Notes under the pieces: generated by a model
Databases searched by the model: none
The model's input: only the letters and a program-made list of their open reading frames with translations
Told to the model about the DNA's origin: nothing
Source: JACVRW01 sp963850205
GTDB lineage: Bacteria > Actinomycetota > Thermoleophilia > Solirubrobacterales > Thermoleophilaceae
Assembly (NCBI GenBank): GCA_963850205.1
Contig: CAWKKJ010000013.1
Location: 62,001 to 126,000, forward strand
Direction: 5' to 3'
DNA: 64,000 bases
Part shown: one piece after another, positions 52,171 to 60,842 of the stretch
How the letters are laid out: the number at the start of each line of letters is the position of its first letter
Numbering within the stretch: position 1 is the first letter of the stretch
Translations under genes and position numbers: made by a program

Positions 52171-53846
52171 AGAGCAGTCTGGAGATCGCGCAGGAGGCCG
52201 AGCTTCAGCCGATCGAGTCGATCGCCGAGCGCACCGGGCTGACCCCGGACGAGTTCGAGCCCTACGGCCGCCACAAGGCGAAGGTGTCGCTTGACGTGAT
52301 CGAGCGGATGGCCGACGAGCCGGACGGCAAGATCATCTGCGTGGCCGGGGTCACCCCGACCAAGGCGGGCGAGGGCAAGACCACCACCGCGGTGGGGCTC
52401 ACCCAGGGTCTCGGTCACATCGGCAAGAATCCGGTTCTGTGCCTGCGCGAGCCCTCGCTCGGTCCGGTGTTCGGCATAAAGGGCGGCGCCGCCGGCGGCG
52501 GCCTGACCCAGGTGGTGCCCATGGAGGACCTGAACCTCCACTTCACCGGTGATATCCATGCCATCGGCGCGGCCAACAACCTGCTGGCGGCGCTACTCGA
52601 CGCATCGATCCTCCACGGCAACCCGCACAAGATCGACGCCCTGCGGATCGGCTGGCGCCGGGCGCTCGACATGAACGACCGGGCGCTGCGGGAGGTGGCG
52701 CTTGGCCTCGGCGGCCGGGCGAACGGTTATCCGCGCGAGTCGGGCTTCGATATCACCGCTGCCTCCGAGGTCATGGCCATCCTGGCCGTGGCGCGCGACC
52801 TGCATGACCTGCGGGCCCGGCTGGGTGCCATCACCGTGGCCCACTCGTTCGACGGCGGCAAGCCGGTGACCGCCGAGGACCTCGGTGCGGCCGGCGCGAT
52901 GACCGTGTTGCTCAAGGACGCGCTGAAGCCCAATCTCATCCAGACGCTGGAGGGCCAGCCGTGCCTGATGCACGCGGGCCCCTTCGCGAACATCGCGCAC
53001 GGCAACTCGTCACTGGTCGCGGACCTGATCGGGCAGAAGCTCGGCGAGTACGTGGTCACCGAGTCCGGCTTCGGCTCGGACATGGGAATGGAGAAGTTCT
53101 TCGACATCGTCTGCCGCAAGGGGGGAATCGCGCCGAGCGCCGTGGTGCTGGTGGCCACGGTGCGCGCGCTCAAGCACCACGGCGGGATCGAGGACGACCC
53201 GCGCGTGGACGCGGCCAAGGCCGCGACGGCCCTCGAGGAGGGCTTCGCCAACCTGCGCCGGCATCTGGGCATCGTCAAGACCTTCGGCCTGCCCTGCGTG
53301 GTGGCTGTCAACCGCCGCCCGGGCGACACCGACGACGAGGTGCAGCTGGTGCGCAAGCTCGCGCTCGAGGCAGGCGCGTTCGGCGCCGAGGTCAACGAGG
53401 GCTTCGCCCGTGGAGGCGAGGGGGCGGCGGCTTTGGCCGAGGCGGTGGCCGAGGCGGCGGAGCAGCCCAACGAGTTCGCCTTCACCTACGACGACGACGA
53501 CTCGATCGAGCAGAAGATCTGCAAGGTGGCCCGTAAGGTCTACGGCGCCAAGGACGTGATCTTCTACCTCGATGCCAGGCGCAAGATGCGCCAGTACCAC
53601 GAGGACGGGCTCGACCGGCTGCCGATCTGCATGGCCAAGACACACCTGTCGCTCTCCGCCGACCCGGCTCTGCTGAACGCCCCTGAGGACTTCGAGCTGC
53701 CGGTGCGTGACATCCGCGCCTACACCGGCGCCGGCTGGCTCGTGCCGCTGTGCGGGGACATCCAGCAGATGCCCGGCCTGGGCAAGGCGCCGGCCGCCCT
53801 GAACGTCGACATCGACGACGAGGGCCGCACGGTTGGGCTCTTCTGA
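52167..53846 (+). CDS. fhs: Formate-tetrahydrofolate ligase
   Basis: A 559-residue ATP-dependent ligase interconverting formate and 10-formyl-THF. The P-loop VTPTKAGEGKTTT (near 62-74), LREPSLGPVFGIKGGAAGGG and the C-terminal TGAGWLVPLCGDIQQMPGLGKAPAA are all present, with normal length. In this operon it would drain one-carbon units released by the sarcosine oxidase-type enzyme, or recover them. Start ATG 52167. It overlaps the hydrolase gene by 14 bp. Confidence 0.95.
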   Translation: MKSSLEIAQEAELQPIESIAERTGLTPDEFEPYGRHKAKVSLDVIERMADEPDGKIICVAGVTPTKAGEGKTTTAVGLTQGLGHIGKNPVLCLREPSLGPVFGIKGGAAGGGLTQVVPMEDLNLHFTGDIHAIGAANNLLAALLDASILHGNPHKIDALRIGWRRALDMNDRALREVALGLGGRANGYPRESGFDITAASEVMAILAVARDLHDLRARLGAITVAHSFDGGKPVTAEDLGAAGAMTVLLKDALKPNLIQTLEGQPCLMHAGPFANIAHGNSSLVADLIGQKLGEYVVTESGFGSDMGMEKFFDIVCRKGGIAPSAVVLVATVRALKHHGGIEDDPRVDAAKAATALEEGFANLRRHLGIVKTFGLPCVVAVNRRPGDTDDEVQLVRKLALEAGAFGAEVNEGFARGGEGAAALAEAVAEAAEQPNEFAFTYDDDDSIEQKICKVARKVYGAKDVIFYLDARRKMRQYHEDGLDRLPICMAKTHLSLSADPALLNAPEDFELPVRDIRAYTGAGWLVPLCGDIQQMPGLGKAPAALNVDIDDEGRTVGLF

Positions 53847-54660
53847 GCGGGCGCGGCTGTCCGGAGGCACCGTTGCGTGGCAGCGCACCGGCCGGGGGCC
53901 GCCGATCGTGCTCGTGCACGGCACGCCGACCTGGTCGTACGCCTGGCGCGCGATAGCGGCGGAGCTGGAGCCGAGCTTCACGGTCTACCGCTGGGACCTG
54001 CTCGGGTACGGCGACTCCGAGCAGGCCGCCGGCCAGGACGTGTCCATCGCCGCGCAGGCCCGCTACCTGGTGGAGCTGCTCGACCTGTGGGACCTCGCCG
54101 GCCCGATGGTCGCGGGCCATGACATCGGCGGCGCGATCGTGCTGCGCGCACACCTGTGCGAAGGGCGCCGGTTCGCCGCGATCAACCTGGTGGACGCGGT
54201 GGTCTTCAACCCCTGGAGCACGCCCACCACGATGCACATCAGGCGGCACCTCGACGCCTACCGGACGATGCCCGCGCATATCTACGAGGAGGTGGTGCGC
54301 GCCCACCTGCGCACCGCCATGGCGGGCGATCCGGGGCCCGAGGTGCTCGCGGCCTATCTGCGGCCCTGGCTCGGCCCCGCCGGCCAGGACGCCTACCTTC
54401 GCAAGCTCGAGCAGATCGACGAGAGCCAGACCGGCGAGCTGGAGCCGCTCCTCGGCGAGGTGGAGGCGCCCGTTCAGGTGGTGTGGGGCGAGCATGACGC
54501 CTGGCTCGACCCGGCGCTGGGACGCCGTCTGGCCGATGCGATCCCCGAGGCAACCCTGGAGCTCGTGGCCGGCGCGGGCCACTTCGTGATGGAGGATGAT
54601 CCCCAGGCCGTGGCCGCGCTGATGCGCGGGCACGCGGAGTTAGTATCGGAGCGCGTATGA
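53833..54660 (+). CDS. Haloalkane/fluoroacetate dehalogenase-like alpha/beta hydrolase
   Basis: A 275-residue hydrolase starting at TTG 53833. The oxyanion motif is HGTPTWSYAWR. The nucleophile elbow is AGHDIGGAIV, with Asp97 instead of Ser, the hallmark of dehalogenases and epoxide hydrolases; an Asp in WGEHDAWLD and the His in GAGHFVMEDDP complete the triad. Its place between fhs and the GntR gene, overlapping both, suggests it frees a C1 or amine substrate, but the real substrate is unknown. Confidence 0.82.
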   Translation: MGSSERARLSGGTVAWQRTGRGPPIVLVHGTPTWSYAWRAIAAELEPSFTVYRWDLLGYGDSEQAAGQDVSIAAQARYLVELLDLWDLAGPMVAGHDIGGAIVLRAHLCEGRRFAAINLVDAVVFNPWSTPTTMHIRRHLDAYRTMPAHIYEEVVRAHLRTAMAGDPGPEVLAAYLRPWLGPAGQDAYLRKLEQIDESQTGELEPLLGEVEAPVQVVWGEHDAWLDPALGRRLADAIPEATLELVAGAGHFVMEDDPQAVAALMRGHAELVSERV

Positions 54661-55469
54661 CCACCGTGGCCCGCGAGGGCAAGCCCTCCCTGGTCGACAT
54701 CGCGGAGGAGGCCCTGCGCCGCTGGCTCGCAAGCGGGCGGCATCGGCCGGGCGAGCGCCTGCCGCCGGAGCAGGAGCTGTCGGCGAACCTCGGCATCTCG
54801 CGCGGCACGCTGCGGACAGCCCTCGGCCGGCTCGAGGAGAGCGGTGAGATCGTGCGCCGCCAGGGCAGCGGCACCTTCGTGGGCAAGGCGCCCTCGACCG
54901 CGCTCGACGAGGGCCTCGAGCGGCTGGTGTCCTACAGCGAGCTGGCCCGGCGCCGCGGGGTCACCCTCGAGCTCGGGGACCTGACGGTGGAGGAACACCG
55001 CCTGGGCCCCGAGGTGGCCGAGGTGTTCGGGCTGGAGCCCGACACGCCCGCCACCACCATAACCCGAGTGCTGCTGCTCGATGGCCGGCCCGGCTCCTGG
55101 ATGCGCGATGTGGTGCACCCCGATGTCGAGCTGCCCGGCACGGGTCGCCTTCGCCAGGCGCTCGAGCGCGGCCAGATGGTGCTCGACCTTCTGATCAAGC
55201 AGGGCGTGGCGGTGGCCTACACCCGTGCCCACATCCTCGCCCGCGTGCTCACCAAGCGCGACCGGGTGGGCACGGCGCTGGGAGTGGGCGAGACCACGGC
55301 CGCACTCGAGATCGAGCACGTGACCTGCACCGCCGACGGGACGCCGGTGGAACACTCGACAGACGTTTTCCTCCCCCGCAGCCTGGACCTCCACGTGATG
55401 CGCTATCTGGAGGACCAGCCGCCGGTGCCGGCGATCGGCAAGGGGTCTCCCCTCCGGTCGGCGCGGTGA
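54657..55469 (+). CDS. GntR/HutC-family transcriptional regulator
   Basis: A 270-residue regulator. The N-terminal winged HTH reads RPGERLPPEQELSANLGISRGTLRTALGRLEESGEIVRRQGSGTFV. The C-terminal UTRA domain (about residues 95-260) senses a small ligand. It overlaps the hydrolase stop (ATGA), with a TAGTAT box 10 nt before the ATG. It sits between the two halves of the amine island and directly before the glutamine-synthetase-like gene, so it is the likely local regulator. Confidence 0.9.
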   Translation: MTTVAREGKPSLVDIAEEALRRWLASGRHRPGERLPPEQELSANLGISRGTLRTALGRLEESGEIVRRQGSGTFVGKAPSTALDEGLERLVSYSELARRRGVTLELGDLTVEEHRLGPEVAEVFGLEPDTPATTITRVLLLDGRPGSWMRDVVHPDVELPGTGRLRQALERGQMVLDLLIKQGVAVAYTRAHILARVLTKRDRVGTALGVGETTAALEIEHVTCTADGTPVEHSTDVFLPRSLDLHVMRYLEDQPPVPAIGKGSPLRSAR

Positions 55470-55479
55470 TGCCGGCGGC

Positions 55480-55575
55480 GGACGAATATACCAATTTGCT
55501 CAAAGCTCTTGCTATAGTCGGCCCGCGCTCCGCAGCGCGGACCTGTCCCCCAAAACGACACCCGGAGGAGAGGGA
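55480..55575 (+). promoter_or_regulatory. Promoter and AT-rich operator region of the second glutamine-synthetase-like gene
   Basis: A rare AT-rich stretch (55485-55518) carries an extended -10, TGC-TATAGT (55510-55518), but no clear -35. GAATATACCAATTTGCTC and the repeated AGCTC/TGCTC motifs make it a candidate GntR operator. A GGAGGAGAGGG ribosome site precedes ATG 55576. Confidence 0.5.
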
Positions 55576-57066
55576 ATGACCAACCCCTACGAGGGAAGCG
55601 TTGCCGCCGACGCGCAGGCGTCCACGACCCTGGGTGGCGACGTCCGCACGGTGATCGAAACCGCCCGGTCCGCTCCCGCGCCCGCCACCCTCGAGGAGGC
55701 GCGCAACCAGCCCGGCCGGCGCGAGCGCATCGAGGAGATCACCCGGCAGATCGAGGCCGAAGGGATCAAGTACGTCTTCTTTCAGCAGGTGTCGGTTACC
55801 GGCCGCGTGATGGGCAAGGGCGTGGTGTCGTCGTTCTTTCCCCAGGTGGCCGAGAAGGGCTACCAGCTGGTCTACGGCGCCACCGCCAACCTGTTCGTCG
55901 ACCGGGTCGGCGACTACATCGGCTTCGGCCCCGAGGAGTCCGAGCTGGCCGCCGTCGCCGACCTCGACACCTTCGCCCCGCTGCCCTGGGATCCGCGCGT
56001 GGCCCGGGTGTACTGCGACTGCTACGACACCGAGACCGGCGAGCTGCTCGACGCCGACCCTCGCCAGAATCTCAAGCGCGTGGTGGCCGAGTTCGAGGAG
56101 GAGCTGGGCCACAGCTTCCTGATCGGGATCGAGCCGGAGATGATGTGGCTCAAGCGCCCCGAGGACGGCGCCGAGCCGGAGGGCGTGACCAAGCCCTACT
56201 GCTACCACATCCACCAGTTCGAGGAACTGCGTCCGGTGCTGCTCGACGTCGTGGAGTACGGCCAGGCGCTGGGCCTGGACATGAGCTACGGCGACCATGA
56301 GGACGCCCCCGGCCAGCTCGAACTGAACTTCCGCTTCGACCGGCCGGTGAAGACCGCCGACAACATCACCACCTACCGTCAGATCTGCGCGGCGGTGGGG
56401 CGCAAGCACGGCCTGCTGCCCTGCTTCATGCCGAAGCCGTTCGTGGGCGTGTCGGCCAACGGGCACCACCATCACTTCACGCTCGTGGACGAGGACGCGA
56501 GGAACGTCTTCCACGACCCGGACGGCCCGGCGCAGCTGTCCGACGTCGCCCGCCACTTCCTGGGCGGGATGCTCGACCACTTCGGGGCGCTCATGTGCGT
56601 GGGCAACCCCACGGTGAACTCCTACTGCCGGATGTGGGACCAGGGGTTCTGGGCGCCGGTCTACAAGAACTGGGGCTGGCAGAACCGCACCTGCACCGTG
56701 CGGGTGGCCTCCGGCGGGCGCTTCGAGTACCGCGGCGTCGACTCCTCCTGCAATCCCTACCTGACGGTGGCGGCACTGCTGGTGGCGGGCCTCGACGGGA
56801 TCCGCAACGAGAGCGATCCCGGCCCGCCGCAGAGCGAGAACACCTACGACCTGCTCCAGGGCAATGGCTCCGCCTCGATCGAGCGGGTGCCGGACAGCCT
56901 GGGCGACGCGCTCCGCGAGCTGGATGCCGACCAGGTGCTGCGCGACGGCGCGATGCCGGGCCGCCTGTGGAGGGTCTTCCACCACTACAAGCGCGACGAG
57001 TGGGAGCGCTACCTGGCCACCGTCACCGACTGGGAGCGCGACGAGTACCTCGAGGTGTTGCCCTGA
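55576..57066 (+). CDS. Glutamine-synthetase-family ligase 2 (GlnT / gamma-glutamylmethylamide synthetase-like)
   Basis: A 496-residue glutamine-synthetase fold protein. It has SFLIGIEPEMMWLKRP, DAPGQLELNFRFDRPV, CFMPKPFVGVSANGHHHHFTL, NWGWQNRTCTVRVASGGRFEYRGVDSSCNPYLTVAALLVAGLDGI. A ~45-residue N-terminal extension rich in Ala and Thr precedes the fold. It lies one spacer before set 2 of the glutamate-synthase-like genes, the arrangement of rhizobial glnT-glx loci and of gmaS-mgs loci in methylamine users. It likely makes gamma-glutamyl amides of ammonia or methylamine. A paralogue is at 36536. Confidence 0.87.
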   Translation: MTNPYEGSVAADAQASTTLGGDVRTVIETARSAPAPATLEEARNQPGRRERIEEITRQIEAEGIKYVFFQQVSVTGRVMGKGVVSSFFPQVAEKGYQLVYGATANLFVDRVGDYIGFGPEESELAAVADLDTFAPLPWDPRVARVYCDCYDTETGELLDADPRQNLKRVVAEFEEELGHSFLIGIEPEMMWLKRPEDGAEPEGVTKPYCYHIHQFEELRPVLLDVVEYGQALGLDMSYGDHEDAPGQLELNFRFDRPVKTADNITTYRQICAAVGRKHGLLPCFMPKPFVGVSANGHHHHFTLVDEDARNVFHDPDGPAQLSDVARHFLGGMLDHFGALMCVGNPTVNSYCRMWDQGFWAPVYKNWGWQNRTCTVRVASGGRFEYRGVDSSCNPYLTVAALLVAGLDGIRNESDPGPPQSENTYDLLQGNGSASIERVPDSLGDALRELDADQVLRDGAMPGRLWRVFHHYKRDEWERYLATVTDWERDEYLEVLP

Positions 57067-57068
57067 TG

Positions 57069-57227
57069 GGGGCCCCTCCGCTCATCACCCGCCCGTCTGG
57101 CGGCTGCAAGTCTTCGCCTGGCGGCGTCCTCAGTCGCCCCGATAGCGCTGCTATCGGGGCTCCCTGCGTCCTGGCCACGCTCGACTTTCGCTCGCCAGAG
57201 CGGTCGGCTGCTTCGCGGAGGAACCCC
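57069..57227 (+). ncRNA. Candidate structured leader RNA, copy 2, sequestering a ribosome site
   Basis: Outer stem: GGGG (57069-57072) with CCCC (57224-57227) and CCTCCGC (57075-57081) with GCGGAGG (57215-57221), around a 2x2 internal loop. Middle stem: TCTGGCG (57096-57102) with CGCCAGA (57193-57199). Inner stem: CCCCGATAGC (57137-57146) with GCTATCGGGG (57150-57159). The 3' outer arm contains GGAGG, the ribosome site of the set 2 amidotransferase, so folding would hide it. The layout matches 51823-51988. It is also open as a 54-codon frame (57066-57230). Inference. Confidence 0.42.
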
Positions 57228-57232
57228 TAGAT

Positions 57233-58171
57233 ATGTGCGGGATCGCCGGGATCATCTACCGCGACGGGGGCGGCGAGCGCCACGTCGGCCGCGACATGAC
57301 GGCCATGCTCCAAGCCATGAAGCACCGCGGGCCGGACTCCACGGGCTATGCCCTCTACCGGCCCGAGACCGACGGCTACGTGATGCACGTCAAGCTCGCG
57401 GAGGGAGACAGCAACGGCAAGGACTTCGACTTCGCCGAGCGCCTCCGCCGCCAGCGCGCCGACATCGAGAACCGCCTGAAGGCCTCGGGGGCCACGATCG
57501 ACTCCATCGACGCCGCGAACGGCCATGCCATGACCGTGTCGTTCGGCTACGACGGCGACCTCAAGCGCCTGGCCGACTACATCGAGGACGTGAAGGACGC
57601 CGAGGTGCTCTCGCTGGGCCGCTCGCTGGAGATCGTCAAGGACCTGGGCGACGCCCAGACGGTGGCGGCCGACTACAAGCTCGACGGCTACATCGGCACC
57701 CACGCGATCGGGCACGCCCGGATGGCCACCGAATCCGACGTCGACATCGCCAACGCGCACCCCTACTGGGCCTATCCGTTCCCGGACGTGGCCGTGGTCC
57801 ACAACGGGCAGCTCACCAACTACCACCAGTGGAGGCGGCGGCTGGAGCGGGCGGGGCATCGCTTCCAGTCCGACTGCGACTCCGAGATCATCGCCGTCTA
57901 CCTGGCCGAGCGCATGGCCCAGGGCGACTCGCTCGAGGACTCGATGCAGCGCAGCCTGAGCGAGCTCGACGGCGTCTTCACCTACATCTGCGTGACCGAG
58001 GACGCCCTGGGGGTGGCCAAGGACGAGCTGGGAGCCAAGCCGCTGGTGCTCTACGAGTCCGACGACATCGTGGCCCTGGCCTCCGAGGAGATCGCGATCC
58101 GCAAGGTGGTCGATCGCGAGATCGAGACCTACGACCCGTACGAGGGGGCGGTGATGGTGTGGACGAGATGA
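57233..58171 (+). CDS. Class II glutamine amidotransferase, set 2 (MgsA/GlxB-like)
   Basis: A 312-residue amidotransferase with the nucleophile Cys2 (MCGIAGIIY), MKHRGPDSTGYALY, GHARMATES, VHNGQLTNY and SDCDSEIIAVYLAERM. It has a longer insert (residues ~45-110) than set 1. It heads set 2 behind the glutamine-synthetase-like gene and the candidate RNA. Its stop overlaps the next ATG. As with set 1 the enzyme would supply the amide or amine group of glutamine or gamma-glutamylmethylamide. Confidence 0.9.
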   Translation: MCGIAGIIYRDGGGERHVGRDMTAMLQAMKHRGPDSTGYALYRPETDGYVMHVKLAEGDSNGKDFDFAERLRRQRADIENRLKASGATIDSIDAANGHAMTVSFGYDGDLKRLADYIEDVKDAEVLSLGRSLEIVKDLGDAQTVAADYKLDGYIGTHAIGHARMATESDVDIANAHPYWAYPFPDVAVVHNGQLTNYHQWRRRLERAGHRFQSDCDSEIIAVYLAERMAQGDSLEDSMQRSLSELDGVFTYICVTEDALGVAKDELGAKPLVLYESDDIVALASEEIAIRKVVDREIETYDPYEGAVMVWTR

Positions 58172-58938
58172 CCATCACCTACGACCCCCGCGGGCTCGTC
58201 GAGCTCGACGGCACCATCCCCAAGACCTCCGAGATCGACGGGCAACGGGCGGTGCTCGACGCCCGCGAGCTCTCCACCCGCAAGATCAACGCCGAGCTCA
58301 AGTGGCTGATCTACGAGCAGGGCGTCACCGACGTGACCGTCCTGAACCCGAGCGCCCGCCACTCGCTGGGGGTGGGCATCCTCGCCCGCTGCCGCATCAC
58401 CTTCGAGGGCAGCCTGGGCTACTTCGGCTGCGGCCTGATCGACGGCGCCGAAGTGCAGATCAACGGCCGGGTGGGCTGGTCGGTGGCGGAGAACATGATG
58501 TCCGGCGTGGTGGTGATCGAGTCGAACGCCGGCTCGCTGGCCGGCGCGGCGCTGCGCGGCGGCGACCTCGTGGTCAAGGGCCAGGTGGGCGCGCGCACCG
58601 GGATCGACCAGAAGGGCGGCACCATCCTGGTGCTGGGCACGGCCGGGTCCATGACCGGCTTCATGATGCAGCGCGGCCGTCAGATCATCTGCGGCGACGT
58701 GGGCCCGGGCCTCGGCGACTCGATGTACGACGGCACGATCTACGTGGCCGGCAAGGTCGCCGCGCTCGGGATCGACTGCGTCGAGGGCGAATGGACCGAC
58801 GCCGACACCGAGCTGATCGAGCGCAAGTTCTCGAACTACGAGCTGGGCGCGCCGCCCGAGTTCACCAAGTTCGTGTGCGGGAAGAAGCTCTACAACTACG
58901 ACAGCCTGGAGCCCAGCGAAAGGAAGCTCGTCCTGTGA
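58168..58938 (+). CDS. GXGXG-domain glutamate-synthase-like subunit, set 2 (MgsB/GlxC-like)
   Basis: A 256-residue beta-helix protein: GSLGYFGCGLIDGAEVQINGRVGWSVAENMMSGVVVIES, GGDLVVKGQVGARTGIDQKGGTILVLGTAGSMTGFMMQRGRQIICGD. It aligns end to end with the set 1 protein but has a longer C-terminus (EFTKFVCGKKLYNYDSLEPSERK). ATG 58168 overlaps the previous stop; GTG 58159 is an alternative. Confidence 0.9.
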   Translation: MTITYDPRGLVELDGTIPKTSEIDGQRAVLDARELSTRKINAELKWLIYEQGVTDVTVLNPSARHSLGVGILARCRITFEGSLGYFGCGLIDGAEVQINGRVGWSVAENMMSGVVVIESNAGSLAGAALRGGDLVVKGQVGARTGIDQKGGTILVLGTAGSMTGFMMQRGRQIICGDVGPGLGDSMYDGTIYVAGKVAALGIDCVEGEWTDADTELIERKFSNYELGAPPEFTKFVCGKKLYNYDSLEPSERKLVL

Positions 58939-60368
58939 CACCCGACGAGAACGCCCCCGCCGAGCGCACCGTCCTCGGTCGCTCCAAGATCTTCACGCCG
59001 GAGGTCATCAACGACATCCACATGAAGGCCGAGCTCGGCCGCTACCGCATGCGGGGCTTCTCGATGTTCAAGAAGATCCCGCACTGGGACGAGCTGATCT
59101 TCCTGCCCGGGACCCTCACCCGCTTCGTGATCGAGGGCTACCGGGAGAAGTGCGAGACCAAGACCGTGCTGGGCGCGCGCTTCGCCAAGAAGCCGATCGA
59201 GCTGGACATCCCCGTGTACATCACGGGCATGAGCTTCGGAGCGCTCTCCCTCGAGGCCAAGATGGCGCTGGCCAAGGGCGCCTCGATGGCGGGCAGCGCG
59301 ACCTGCTCGGGAGAGGGCGGGATGATCCCGCCGGAGCGCGACCTCTCCACCAAGTGGTACTACCAGGTCATCCAGAGCCGGTACGGGTTCAACCCGCACC
59401 ACCTGATGCTGGCCGACGCGGTGGAGTTCTTCATCGGCCAAGGCTGCAAGGTGGGCCTGGGCGGGCACCTGATGGGCCAGAAGGTGACCGAGCAGGTGGC
59501 CGAGATGCGCTCGCTGCCCCCGGGTATCGACCAGCGCTCGCCGGCCCGCCACCCGGACTGGCTGGGGCCCGACGATCTGTCGCTCAAGGTCCAGGAGACC
59601 CGCGAGGCCACCAACTACGAGGTGCCGATCCAGCTCAAGCTGGGCGCCGCGCGCGTGTACGACGACGTGCGCATGGCCGCCAAGTGCGGCCCCGACATCA
59701 TCTACCTCGACGGCGCCGAGGGCGGCACGGGCGCCGGGCCGCACACCGCCACCGAGGAAACCGGCATCCCCCTGATGGCCGCCATCCCCGAGGCCCGCCG
59801 CGCCCTGGAGGACGTGGGCCTGGCCGACGAGATCAACCTGGTGGTGGCCGGCGGGATCAGGAACGGCGGCGACGTGGCCAAGTGCATCGCGCTGGGGGCC
59901 GACGCCGTGGCCATCGGGCACGCGGCGCTGATGGCGCTCAACTGCAACAAGGAGATCCCCGGCGTCACCGACTACGAGGGCACCATCGGCGTGCCCGCCG
60001 GTCAGTGCTACCACTGCCACACCGGCCGCTGCCCGGTGGGGATCACCACCCAGGACCCCGAGCTGCGCAAGCGGCTGAACGTCGAGGAGGCGGCCGGGCG
60101 GGTCTACAACTTCCTGCACACGATGACGCTCGAGGTCCAGATGCTGGCGCGGGCGTGCGGTAAGACCAACATCCACTCGCTCGAGCCCGAGGACCTGGCC
60201 GCCCTCACCACCGAGGCCGCCGCCATGGCCCGGGTGCCGCTGGCGGGCACCGACTACGTGCCCGGGCAGAGCGAGTCGAAGGCGCTCGAGGAGATCAAGA
60301 CGATGCTCGACCGCTACCTGGAGAACCCGATCGACGCGCTGCCCGCCGCGGAAAAGATCGAAGGATGA
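58935..60368 (+). CDS. FMN and [3Fe-4S] glutamate-synthase-like subunit, set 2 (MgsC/GlxD-like)
   Basis: A 477-residue synthase-domain protein from GTG 58935. It has VYITGMSFGALSLEAKMALAKGASM, ATCSGEGGM, IYLDGAEGGTGAG and VVAGGIRNGGDVAKCIALGADAVAIG. The cluster motif GQCYHCHTGRCPVGI (near residues 356-370) has all three cysteines, as in glutamate synthase. It ends with AMARVPLAGTDYVPG and a ~35-residue tail absent from set 1. It should bind FMN and a [3Fe-4S] cluster and make glutamate or N-methylglutamate from 2-oxoglutarate. It overlaps the next gene by four bases. Confidence 0.9.
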   Translation: MTPDENAPAERTVLGRSKIFTPEVINDIHMKAELGRYRMRGFSMFKKIPHWDELIFLPGTLTRFVIEGYREKCETKTVLGARFAKKPIELDIPVYITGMSFGALSLEAKMALAKGASMAGSATCSGEGGMIPPERDLSTKWYYQVIQSRYGFNPHHLMLADAVEFFIGQGCKVGLGGHLMGQKVTEQVAEMRSLPPGIDQRSPARHPDWLGPDDLSLKVQETREATNYEVPIQLKLGAARVYDDVRMAAKCGPDIIYLDGAEGGTGAGPHTATEETGIPLMAAIPEARRALEDVGLADEINLVVAGGIRNGGDVAKCIALGADAVAIGHAALMALNCNKEIPGVTDYEGTIGVPAGQCYHCHTGRCPVGITTQDPELRKRLNVEEAAGRVYNFLHTMTLEVQMLARACGKTNIHSLEPEDLAALTTEAAAMARVPLAGTDYVPGQSESKALEEIKTMLDRYLENPIDALPAAEKIEG

Positions 60369-60838
60369 TGGAAAGCACCGGTCCGGCGCGGGCCGAGCCC
60401 GCGCCCTCCCGCCAGGCGGAGCCGCAGAAGATCCAGTCGATCGACGCCGAGTACCTCTCGGGGCGCCGCTTCCCCTACCAGGAGGACATCTCCCTGGTCG
60501 AGGAGATCGACCTCGAGGCCTCGACCCCAGGCCAGGACCTCAACTGGCTGGAGGACATCCAGCTGCTCGAAGAGGAGGGCTCGCCCGCGGTGTTCGATCG
60601 CTACTCGAACTCGTTCCTCAAGATCTACTTCCCCATCCCGGAGGGGCGCGGGGACGAGATCGCCCGCAAGGTGCTGATGGCCCACCTGCAGTCGGGCAAC
60701 TCCTACGGCATTCGCCTGAAGGAGACCCACTGCAAGTTCCCCCAGCCCGAGCTGGGACCCTGGGCCGAGGGCTCGAAGACCGTGGGCGCCGACTGGCGGC
60801 CGCCGGTGCTCGAGGGCTGGGAACCGCCCGCCCACTAG
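60365..60838 (+). CDS. 157-residue conserved-looking protein of unknown family
   Basis: This protein begins MMESTG with a Pro/Ala-rich stretch, then has two parts. An acidic region (YQEDISLVEEIDLEASTPGQ, then WLEDIQLLEEEG) is followed by a compact domain FDRYSNSFLKIYFPIPEGRGDEIARKVLMAHLQSGNSYGIRL ending WRPPVLEGWEPPAH. The second ATG (60368) is an alternative start. No catalytic or cofactor motif is visible; one Cys and two His only. It overlaps the FMN-subunit gene (ATGA) and lies 4 bp before the oxidase gene, so it is very probably a partner of one of them, for example a small subunit or electron-transfer adaptor. Function not recognised. Confidence 0.7.
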   Translation: MMESTGPARAEPAPSRQAEPQKIQSIDAEYLSGRRFPYQEDISLVEEIDLEASTPGQDLNWLEDIQLLEEEGSPAVFDRYSNSFLKIYFPIPEGRGDEIARKVLMAHLQSGNSYGIRLKETHCKFPQPELGPWAEGSKTVGADWRPPVLEGWEPPAH

Positions 60839-60842
60839 CGCC

